Origin: Bergeyella zoohelcum ATCC 43767
GTDB taxonomy: Bacteria; Bacteroidota; Bacteroidia; Flavobacteriales; Weeksellaceae
Direction: 5' to 3'
DNA: 64,000 nt
Assembly: GCF_000301075.1 (NCBI RefSeq)
Contig: NZ_JH932293.1
Span: 111,988-175,987 of the forward strand
Part shown: in pieces, positions 34,847-41,933 of the stretch
Layout of the letters: each line of letters opens with the position of its first letter
Numbering within the stretch: position 1 is the stretch's first letter
Translations under genes and position numbers: made by a program
The notes under the pieces: generated by a model
Seen by the model: the letters and a program-made list of their open reading frames with translations, nothing else
Database searches by the model: none
Told to the model about the DNA's origin: nothing

Positions 34847-36328
34847 TTATCTTCTTCTTTTCTTAGTTGATACTTTTTTAGTTGATTTTTTAGGAGTACC
34901 GATTTCTACATCAGACTTCTTCAAAGTATCCCAAGTAGAAGCATCAGCTGGAAGAACTACTACTTTTCTATCTTTAGCTCTTTCTGCGTCAGAAGCAGTT
35001 TCTGGAACTACTGCATTTTGCTCACCTACACCGATAGATTTCAAAGCATCAGAAGAAACACCTCTTGCTTCAAGTGCTGCTACTACTGCTGCCGCTCTTT
35101 CTTTAGAAAGTTTCAAGTTGTAGTTATCATTACCTTTTTTATCCGTATGACCTACTACTACATAGTTTCCTCTAGATTCTTTAATAATTTCAGCAGCCAT
35201 ATCTAATTTAGGAGCAGACTCTGGTCTTAAAGTAGCCTTATTAAAGTTAAATACAATGTTCTCAAGTGCTCTAGTAGCATCTATTGCGCTCACTTCTTTT
35301 GGCTTAGGACATCCATTGTACTCTCTAAGACCTGCTACAGTAGGACAAGCATCATCTTTGTCTAAGATACCATCATTATCTGTATCTGGCCAAGGACAAC
35401 CTTGATTTTCCACTGGACCCGCTACATTAGGACAGTTGTCATCTTTATCAAGAACACCATCACCGTCTGTATCTGGCCAAGGACAACCTTGATTTTCCAC
35501 TGGACCAGCCACTTCAGGACAGTCATCATCTTTATCGATAACACCATCACCATCCGTATCAGGGCATCCTTGGAATTCTGGCAATCCTGGAGTATCTGGG
35601 CAAAGATCATCTTTATCTAAGATTCCATCTTTATCTCTATCTCTTTGTCCGAATCTAAACAAGATAGAAGCAGACGCTTGCCAGAAGTTCATCGCACTTG
35701 CTCCTTTATTGATAGGAGAAGACACATAATCACCTTGGATACCAAGACCGAAATTTTTAGTCAACCAGAAGTTAGATCCTAAACCAACTGGCACCATGAA
35801 ATGATTTGCTTTTCCCATAGTAGCTCCATCTTCTCCCTTAGTCAAAGTAGGAAGACCGTTTTCATCTAAGTTAGCATAATCATTGGTAGGGAAAGAAACA
35901 CCTGTTTGGTCGTATCTCAAATAAGAAGCACCTACTCTTAAGTAAGGATCAAACCAAGAATCTTCATTCCATAAACCGTTAAATTTAAACTGAAGACCAA
36001 GTCCTGTCATTAGCATGAATTCCTTGCCTGTCTTAATTCTTTGGTTTCCAATATTACCTACGGTAGTTTGCCAATCCAATACTAAGACTTTACCTAAATT
36101 TCTCGCAACTGTCAATTTAGAAAGTGGTGGAGTAATTTCGTAATTCTTTGAGTGGAATAACTCCTTAAAGTTATTAAATTTCTCGCCTACACCTCCTGAA
36201 GCTACTGCCATGTGGTTAACTCCGTGAGCACCCACACCGATGAGCCAAGGATTGCTCGTAGTTTGAGCGAATACAGAAGAGGCAACAGTAAGTGCCAATG
36301 CTGAAATTCCTAGTTTTAGATTTTTCAT
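34847..36328 (-). CDS. OmpA family outer-membrane protein with thrombospondin type 3 repeats
   Basis: A 493-residue envelope protein. Residues 1-21 form a signal peptide (MKNLKLGISALALTVASSVFA), then comes an eight-stranded barrel (to about 225). Next are four Asp-rich calcium-binding repeats of the DxDxDGxxDxxDxCP type (about 230-345), then a C-terminal OmpA domain that binds peptidoglycan (IVFNFNKATLRPES, VVVGHTDKKGNDNYNLKLSKERAAAV), and a basic tail ending KKSTKKVSTKKRRR. It links outer membrane to cell wall. The ATG at 36358 would extend beyond the signal peptide and is rejected. Confidence 0.93.
   Translation of the reverse strand: MKNLKLGISALALTVASSVFAQTTSNPWLIGVGAHGVNHMAVASGGVGEKFNNFKELFHSKNYEITPPLSKLTVARNLGKVLVLDWQTTVGNIGNQRIKTGKEFMLMTGLGLQFKFNGLWNEDSWFDPYLRVGASYLRYDQTGVSFPTNDYANLDENGLPTLTKGEDGATMGKANHFMVPVGLGSNFWLTKNFGLGIQGDYVSSPINKGASAMNFWQASASILFRFGQRDRDKDGILDKDDLCPDTPGLPEFQGCPDTDGDGVIDKDDDCPEVAGPVENQGCPWPDTDGDGVLDKDDNCPNVAGPVENQGCPWPDTDNDGILDKDDACPTVAGLREYNGCPKPKEVSAIDATRALENIVFNFNKATLRPESAPKLDMAAEIIKESRGNYVVVGHTDKKGNDNYNLKLSKERAAAVVAALEARGVSSDALKSIGVGEQNAVVPETASDAERAKDRKVVVLPADASTWDTLKKSDVEIGTPKKSTKKVSTKKRRR
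35379..35506. repeat. 87-bp internal DNA repeat in the type 3 repeat region
   Basis: At least 41 bases are identical between 35379-35419 and 35466-35506, exactly 87 bases (29 codons) apart, so two calcium-binding repeats are nearly identical at the DNA level. This is either recent duplication or gene conversion. Repeat number could vary by recombination between the copies. Confidence 0.8.
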
Positions 36329-36404
36329 AAATAAATGATTAAATAATTGATATTGCAAAATAAATATAAATTTTCTTATTGCACAAAGTTTTTTTAAGAT
36401 TTTT

Positions 36405-36863
36405 TTAACCTTTCTTCATAATCCTGTCCAAATGACGCTTATTATCTCTATCCTTTATGCTTTCTCTTTTATCAAAAAGCTTTTTCCCTTTACCTATCGC
36501 TATCTGAAGTTTCACCAAGCCTTTCTCATTAATATACAGCTTTAATGGCACGATGGTAAATCCTATATCTTTTACTTTTCTCTGTATTTTTGTCAATTCT
36601 CTTCTGTGGAGTAACAATTTCCGTTCCCTTTTTATCTTGTGATTATAATAAGTACCTAATTTATACTCATCCACAGTCATATTAATAACAAAAAGCTCAT
36701 CTCCTACAAACTGACAAAAAGACTCTGCTATAGAAGCCTTAGACATTCTTATTGATTTTATCTCTGTCCCTGTAAGAACTATTCCTGCCTCGTATTGTTC
36801 TATAATTTCATATTCAAAACGAGCCCTTTTATTTTTTATCTGTACTGACTTATCTATCTTCAT
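36405..36863 (-). CDS. smpB: SsrA-binding protein
   Basis: Binds tmRNA and delivers it to stalled ribosomes in trans-translation. The 152-residue product has the OB-fold core (NKRARFEYEIIEQYEAGIVLTGTEIKSIR) and the C-terminal tail that enters the mRNA channel, with KGKKLFDKRESIKDRDNKRHLDRIMKKG. The basic tail and starting IKNKRARF match the family. It is divergent from the ABC-F gene. Confidence 0.97.
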   Translation of the reverse strand: MKIDKSVQIKNKRARFEYEIIEQYEAGIVLTGTEIKSIRMSKASIAESFCQFVGDELFVINMTVDEYKLGTYYNHKIKRERKLLLHRRELTKIQRKVKDIGFTIVPLKLYINEKGLVKLQIAIGKGKKLFDKRESIKDRDNKRHLDRIMKKG

Positions 36864-36975
36864 TTTGACTCTGCAATATTAAACATATTTACTAAAACTC
36901 CCATTACAAAATTTAACCGACTTCTTTTAAATTTATCATGAAGAAATTACATTAAATTTCCTTTTCAAAATAAAA

Positions 36976-37004
36976 TTGAATGCAAAATTGTTTTTGTATT
37001 TTTG
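36976..37004 (+). promoter_or_regulatory. Promoter of the ABC-F gene
   Basis: TTG (36976-36978), 18-base spacer, TATTTTTG (36997-37004), exact consensus. The predicted start is about 14 bases from the ATG, a very short leader. Confidence 0.75.
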
Positions 37005-37023
37005 CACAAATTTACAATAATAT

Positions 37024-38652
37024 ATGCTAACAGTTTCAAATGTATCACTTCAATTTGGAAAGCGTGTGCTTTTCGATGAGGTAAATATCATGTTCGGAAA
37101 AGGAAATTGCTATGGAGTTATTGGTGCCAATGGTGCTGGAAAGTCCACTTTCCTAAAAATATTAACAGGAAAACAAGATCCTACTACTGGAAATGTCTCT
37201 TTAGAGCCAGGCAAAAGAATGTCTGTTCTAGAGCAAGACCACTTCGCTTATGACCAGTTTACCGTACTAGAAACCGTACTCAGAGGAAATAAAAAGCTCT
37301 TTGAAATAAAAGAGGAGATGGATGCCCTCTATGCTAAACCTGACTTTTCTGACGAAGACGGAATCAAAGCAGGAGAACTCGGTGTAATTTATGATGAAAT
37401 GGGAGGGTGGAACGCAGAGTCTGACGCTATGACCATGCTATCTAATGTAGGCATCAAAGAAAATATGCACTACCAGCTAATGGGAGAGCTAGAAAATAAG
37501 GACAAAGTAAAAGTACTCTTAGCACAGGCACTCTTTGGAAACCCTGATGTACTTATTCTGGACGAACCTACCAACGACCTAGATATCGATACCATTGCAT
37601 GGCTAGAAGACTTCTTGGCAGATTATGAAAACACGGTTATCGTAGTGTCTCATGACCGTCACTTCCTAGATGCTGTATGTACACACATCATTGACTTAGA
37701 TTATTCTAAACTTAATCTTTACACTGGAAATTACTCATTCTGGTATCAAGCATCTCAGCTAGCAACCAAACAGAGAGCTCAAGCAAATAAAAAAGCAGAA
37801 GAAAAGAAAAAGGAACTTCAGGAGTTTATCGCTAGATTCTCTTCTAATGTAGCGAAAGCAAAACAAGCAACAGCGCGTAAAAAGATGATTGATAAACTTA
37901 ATATTGATGATATTAAGCCTACTTCCCGAAGATACCCTGCGATTATTTGGGAAATGGAAAGAGAAACAGGGGATCAAATTCTGGAAGTGAAAAACTTAGA
38001 AAAAACAAAGGATAATGAGCTACTATTTTCTAACATTGACTTCAAACTGAAAAAAGGGGATAAGGTAGCTATTCTGAGTAGGAACTCATTAGCCATTACC
38101 GAGTTTTTCCAAATTATCTCCGGAAATGCCACGCCAGATAAAGGAGAATACAACTGGGGAATCACTACTTCACAATCTTATATGCCACTAGACAACACTG
38201 AGTTTTTCCAAGACAAAGACCTTAATCTTGTAGATTGGCTAAGACAGTTCACCAAAACGGATGAGGAAAGACATGAAGAATTCGTAAGAGGATTTCTTGG
38301 AAGAATGCTTTTCTCTGGAGACGAAGCACTTAAATCTTCTACAGTCCTTTCAGGAGGGGAAAAAATGCGTTGTATGTTCAGTAGAATGATGCTTCAAAGA
38401 GCCAATATTCTTCTTTTAGATGAACCTACTAACCACCTTGACTTAGAAAGTATCACTACGCTCAATAACTCATTGGCAAGTTTTAAAGGCAACATCCTCC
38501 TTGCATCTCATGACCACGAACTATTAGAAACGGTTTGTAACAGAATCATTGAGCTTACCCCTAGAGGTGTCATTGATAGAGACATGACTTATGATGAATA
38601 CCTTTCTGATAAGAAAATCAAAGAACTCCAAAAAGAAATGTATGGAGAATAG
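37024..38652 (+). CDS. ABC-F family ATPase (YbiT-like)
   Basis: A 542-residue cytoplasmic protein with two fused ABC ATPase domains and no membrane part, typical of ribosome-associated ABC-F factors. Domain 1 has Walker A GANGAGKST (about residues 37-45) and Walker B LILDEPTNDLD, but its signature is MGELENKDKVK in place of LSGGE. The linker is a charged helix (ANKKAEEKKKELQEF). Domain 2 has a good signature LSGGEKMRCMFSR and Walker B LLLDEPTNHLD, but at the Walker A position reads AILSRNSLAITEFFQ, without the Gly and Lys. Only one of the two composite ATP sites is therefore canonical. The role in translation is inferred from the family. Confidence 0.93.
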   Translation: MLTVSNVSLQFGKRVLFDEVNIMFGKGNCYGVIGANGAGKSTFLKILTGKQDPTTGNVSLEPGKRMSVLEQDHFAYDQFTVLETVLRGNKKLFEIKEEMDALYAKPDFSDEDGIKAGELGVIYDEMGGWNAESDAMTMLSNVGIKENMHYQLMGELENKDKVKVLLAQALFGNPDVLILDEPTNDLDIDTIAWLEDFLADYENTVIVVSHDRHFLDAVCTHIIDLDYSKLNLYTGNYSFWYQASQLATKQRAQANKKAEEKKKELQEFIARFSSNVAKAKQATARKKMIDKLNIDDIKPTSRRYPAIIWEMERETGDQILEVKNLEKTKDNELLFSNIDFKLKKGDKVAILSRNSLAITEFFQIISGNATPDKGEYNWGITTSQSYMPLDNTEFFQDKDLNLVDWLRQFTKTDEERHEEFVRGFLGRMLFSGDEALKSSTVLSGGEKMRCMFSRMMLQRANILLLDEPTNHLDLESITTLNNSLASFKGNILLASHDHELLETVCNRIIELTPRGVIDRDMTYDEYLSDKKIKELQKEMYGE

Positions 38653-38691
38653 ATTTTGAGATTAAATCTCATTAGAAAATAATTTAAAATG

Positions 38692-38723
38692 AGCTATCCA
38701 AAAATTCTGGATAGCTTATTTTT
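38692..38723 (+). terminator. Terminator of the ABC-F gene
   Basis: Stem AGCTATCC / GGATAGCT (38692-38699 with 38709-38716), loop 9, then T-run on the plus strand about 40 bases past the stop. A second small hairpin TGAGATT/AATCTCA lies just after the stop codon (38657-38671). Confidence 0.85.
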
Positions 38724-38866
38724 TTATGTTATAAGACAGAAGCCATCTCGACTTTTGGTAATAAACATGCCCCTTAAAAAATAAAAAATGAAATATAATG
38801 ATTCTTTTATTAAAAGGCTACAATGAATCTATGAAAAAGGTTGAGTGGAATGAATTTCATCGTTTA

Positions 38867-38930
38867 GGGTACTTTGAATCGTATAAAACTCAGGGGATTT
38901 AAGCAAAATAAAAAGTCAAGACGAGTTCGT
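38867..38930. repeat. Interspersed element R1, copy C
   Basis: Contains GGGTACTTTG, then after a shorter middle, GATTTAAGCAAAATAAAAAG and TCAAGACGAGTTC. Same order and orientation as copies A and B but missing the CCAAAGT block. It sits in the gene-free stretch 38724-39040 between the convergent ABC-F and NlpC/P60 genes; the rest of that stretch shows nothing I can assign. Confidence 0.55.
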
Positions 38931-39040
38931 TATATAAAAATTTAGAGTTGTATCATAGGATAACAAATTGAGGCTGATACTACACTGCTATAGCCACATA
39001 CAATCAAGATAAATTGAAAACGAAATGACAAACCTAGAAA

Positions 39041-39072
39041 TAAAAAATCGCCCCAACATCTTGAGACGACTT
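39041..39072 (-). terminator. Probable terminator of the NlpC/P60 gene
   Basis: Minus strand stem AAGTCGTCTC / GGGGCGATTT (10 bp with three G-U pairs) followed by T-rich sequence, about 26 bases past the stop at 39098. Confidence 0.6.
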
Positions 39073-39097
39073 TTACTTTTTTACAAAATAAGACCAT

Positions 39098-39790
39098 TTA
39101 ATTCTGTGCAAAATTTTCTTTATTTTCCATAGTATCTGCTGTAAATACTCTTTTTGCCATTCTATATCTTGATCCCCAGTAAGAACCATTTAAAGATGAA
39201 ACCATCACCCCTTTACTGGTAGCAGCATGAATGAATTTCACTTCACCATCTTCGGTTACACTCTCCACTATACCTACATGACCTATTCTATTACCTCTGT
39301 GTGAGAAGAACAATAAATCTCCTTTCTGTAAATCTTCCTTGGCAACCAACTCCCCTTCTTTTGCTTGTGCTGCGGCTACTCTTGGAAGCTCCATTCCTAC
39401 CACTGCTCCAAAAACAGACAACACAAATGCAGAACAATCTATCCCTCTTCTGGTCATACCACCAAAACGATAAGGCGTCCCGATATAAGTATAGGCTTCT
39501 TCTAAAATATCATCTAACACTTTATTGTATTGAATAGCTTTTGCTATGGCTGCATCTTTTTCAGCTCTTGCTATCACATTCATTCTTGTTGCTCTTTCAG
39601 ATGCAAAACTATTGATAAGAACTTTCTTATCTTCCTCTAGCCTTTTCGCTTCTGCCAAGGTTATTTTGGCATCTGTTTTGTACTCCTTATTGTATAATTT
39701 AGGGTTAGCCACTACATAATTAGTAACACACGACTGAAGTGTAAAAATGGCTACTAAAACGAAAACTATTTTTGAGACACTGTTTTTCAT
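39098..39790 (-). CDS. NlpC/P60 family cell-wall hydrolase, lipoprotein
   Basis: A 230-residue C40 peptidase that cleaves peptidoglycan stem peptides. Residues 1-20 are a lipoprotein signal (KIVFVLVAIFTLQSC, acylated Cys at about 20). The catalytic domain has the Cys in RRGIDCSAFVLSVF, the first His in RIGHVGIVES and the polar residue in KFIHAATSKGV. The intervening region has coiled helical sequence (AKRLEEDKKVLINSFASERAT). A longer frame from 39883 is rejected because a TAAATTTG promoter box lies at 39820-39827, inside it. Confidence 0.92.
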   Translation of the reverse strand: MKNSVSKIVFVLVAIFTLQSCVTNYVVANPKLYNKEYKTDAKITLAEAKRLEEDKKVLINSFASERATRMNVIARAEKDAAIAKAIQYNKVLDDILEEAYTYIGTPYRFGGMTRRGIDCSAFVLSVFGAVVGMELPRVAAAQAKEGELVAKEDLQKGDLLFFSHRGNRIGHVGIVESVTEDGEVKFIHAATSKGVMVSSLNGSYWGSRYRMAKRVFTADTMENKENFAQN

Positions 39791-39819
39791 ACGGAGTATA
39801 TTTCTTGTGTTTTGCACGG

Positions 39820-39827
39820 CAAATTTA
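39820..39827 (-). promoter_or_regulatory. -7 box of the NlpC/P60 promoter
   Basis: TAAATTTG on the minus strand, exact TAnnTTTG match, 29 bases upstream of the chosen ATG. A CTG at 18 bases spacing substitutes for TTG. Confidence 0.5.
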
Positions 39828-40142
39828 CCTAAAGCCATCTGCAGCAGCACAAAATCTAAAGTATCTAAGTTCCATTTTAACAAAATTTAACAAAATAAGA
39901 TTGTTTGTTAAATCTTTTCTTTTCATAAATAATTGATTTTCAATATTTCAATTATTCACCTTTTACCTTTCCGTTTAGGTTTTTTTAACAAAACAGTACA
40001 ATTTATTCCATAATTAAAGGATTCTTTTATATATTTATTTTCTATTATTGCGATTATTAATTTTTATAAAAATCCAAAAAAACACAATAACCAATTGTCT
40101 AACAAGCATTTAAAAAAACTCAAACAAACGATATACTCACTT
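39828..40142. other. Intergenic region between the NlpC/P60 gene and selO
   Basis: Divergent, strongly AT-rich intergenic DNA with no gene. Long runs of A or T dominate. The regulatory signals I can name are the NlpC/P60 -7 box at its left edge and the selO operator and promoter that follow on the right. Confidence 0.5.
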
Positions 40143-40160
40143 ATCATTATAGATAATGAT
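40143..40160 (+). promoter_or_regulatory. Fur/PerR-like palindromic operator in the selO promoter
   Basis: ATCATTAT-AG-ATAATGAT, a perfect 8-bp inverted repeat with two bases between, lying one base upstream of the -7 box and filling the spacer of the promoter. It contains GATAATGAT and ATCATTAT, the hexamer words of Fur-family boxes, though in the opposite order to the E. coli consensus. A Fur-, PerR- or Zur-type repressor is the natural candidate; this is inference. Confidence 0.5.
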
Positions 40161-40161
40161 T

Positions 40162-40169
40162 TACCTTTG
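40162..40169 (+). promoter_or_regulatory. selO -7 promoter box
   Basis: TACCTTTG, exact TAnnTTTG match; the transcript would begin near 40176, leaving a leader of about 75 bases before the selO ATG. No TTG at -33 (ACTT at that position). Confidence 0.6.
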
Positions 40170-40251
40170 TTCCAATCAAAAAAAAAAAAACATACAACAC
40201 TCAATATTTAAAGTTATCCCCGTACAAAAAACTTTTACTCCACTTTAAGTT

Positions 40252-41784
40252 ATGAACCTATCAAACATTAGCCAACAATTTTTTATATTCCCAGGTGACA
40301 CCTCACTGAATCCATACCAAAGGCAAACGCCCAATGTATTATACAATCTAGTAACGCCCGAGGTTTTCAAAAATCCTACACTATTAATTTTTAATACAAA
40401 GCTATCCCAAGAAATCGGTTTAGGAGAATATTCTGAACAGGATTTACCTTTTTTAGTGGGAAATAATCTACCTCAAAATATACGCCCCTACTCTACTGCA
40501 TACGCAGGACACCAATTTGGCAACTGGGCAGGGCAGCTGGGAGATGGCAGGGCTATCTTTGCAGGAGAAATTCAAAATAAAAAAGGAAAAACCCACGAAT
40601 TACAATGGAAAGGTGCAGGAGCCACGCCTTACTCTCGACACGCCGATGGCAGAGCCGTGTTTCGTTCCTCCCTACGGGAATATCTTATGAGCGAAGCAAT
40701 GTATCATCTGGGTATCCCTACCATCCGTGCGTTAAGCCTTTGTTTTACAGGTGAAAAAGTAATTCGGGATATTTTATACAATGGCAATCCACAGGAAGAA
40801 AATGGAGCCGTAGTGATGCGCGTAAGCGAAAGCTTTTTACGATTCGGACATTTTGAATTCGCTAGTTTACAGAGCGATAAAAACCTCCTCAAAGATTTAG
40901 CAGATTTTACCATTACACACTTTTATCCCGAAGTGGATATTCATTCTCCAGACAAATACGCACTTTGGTTTGAAAAAATAACAGAAAAAACACTCCATTT
41001 AATTATCGAATGGCTACGAGTAGGCTTTGTTCACGGTGTGATGAATACAGATAATATGTCCATCATTGGAGAAACAATAGATTATGGACCTTTTGGAATG
41101 CTAGAAGAGTACAATCTAAATTTCACCCCTAATACCACCGACTTACCTGGAAGAAGATATGCTTTTGGTAAGCAAGGACAAATCGCTCAGTGGAATCTCT
41201 GGCAGCTGGCAAATGCCTTGTACACATTAATTAACGATGCTGATTTTCTACAAAACACATTAGATAATTTCGGAAAAAATTTCTGGAAAAAGCACGATGA
41301 AATGTTGGCAAAGAAATTTGGATTGGATAAGGTATTACCTTCTGATGAAGATTTTTTTGTGCATTGGCAAAAGCTCATGACTTCTGAGAAATTAGATTAC
41401 ACTTTATTTTTTACCGAACTAGAAAGAGCAAGAACTCATCATACTCCACAATGGGCAAATGTTTCTTATTTACCCAATGAAGAAATAAACCTTAAAAAAA
41501 TAAATGATTTCTACACTCAATACCTCATTCGTTTAGAGCAAAATAACTGTCCAAAAGAGGAAAGCATACAGTGGATGAAAACCTACAACCCTAAGTTCAT
41601 CTTGCGAAACTACTTACTATATGATTGTATTGAAAAAGTAGAAGCAGGAGATACGGAAATGCTCTATCTGCTCATCCATGCTTTAGAAAATCCTTACGAA
41701 ACAAAATACGAGCATTTCCAAAAGAAACGCCCTACTCAATATGATGATGTATCAGGATGTAGTATGCTTTCTTGTAGTTCGTAA
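40252..41784 (+). CDS. selO: Protein adenylyltransferase SelO (YdiU family)
   Basis: A 510-residue pseudokinase-fold enzyme that transfers AMP to Ser, Thr or Tyr of target proteins and takes part in redox-stress responses. Recognised by YSTAYAGHQFGNWAGQLGDGRAIFAGEI, LQWKGAGATPYSRHADGRAVFRSSLREYLMSEAM and HGVMNTDNMSIIGETIDYGPFGM (the inverted ATP-binding and metal-binding segments). It ends GCSMLSCSS: the C-terminal Cys-Ser-Ser corresponds to the selenocysteine-Ser-Ser end of animal SelO, with Cys in place of Sec. The palindromic operator upstream fits redox or metal control. Confidence 0.95.
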   Translation: MNLSNISQQFFIFPGDTSLNPYQRQTPNVLYNLVTPEVFKNPTLLIFNTKLSQEIGLGEYSEQDLPFLVGNNLPQNIRPYSTAYAGHQFGNWAGQLGDGRAIFAGEIQNKKGKTHELQWKGAGATPYSRHADGRAVFRSSLREYLMSEAMYHLGIPTIRALSLCFTGEKVIRDILYNGNPQEENGAVVMRVSESFLRFGHFEFASLQSDKNLLKDLADFTITHFYPEVDIHSPDKYALWFEKITEKTLHLIIEWLRVGFVHGVMNTDNMSIIGETIDYGPFGMLEEYNLNFTPNTTDLPGRRYAFGKQGQIAQWNLWQLANALYTLINDADFLQNTLDNFGKNFWKKHDEMLAKKFGLDKVLPSDEDFFVHWQKLMTSEKLDYTLFFTELERARTHHTPQWANVSYLPNEEINLKKINDFYTQYLIRLEQNNCPKEESIQWMKTYNPKFILRNYLLYDCIEKVEAGDTEMLYLLIHALENPYETKYEHFQKKRPTQYDDVSGCSMLSCSS

Positions 41785-41804
41785 AGTATGTTTATTAACT
41801 TCAT

Positions 41805-41855
41805 AAAAAATTCGCCAAAGCTATTTACCATTTTGCAAATCACTTTGGCGAATTT
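41805..41855. terminator. Terminator between selO and clpB
   Basis: Stem AAATTCGCCAAAG / CTTTGGCGAATTT (13 bp, 41808-41820 with 41843-41855), 22-base loop. An A-run on its left provides a T-run for minus-strand transcripts from clpB; the plus-strand side has only a short T stretch, so it may serve both convergent genes. Confidence 0.75.
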
Positions 41856-41933
41856 CTATCAACTATTTTGTCATCTTAGAGGAAATATAATAGGCAAGAA
41901 ACTCAAAATTTATCCTGCCTATTATCCAAACTT

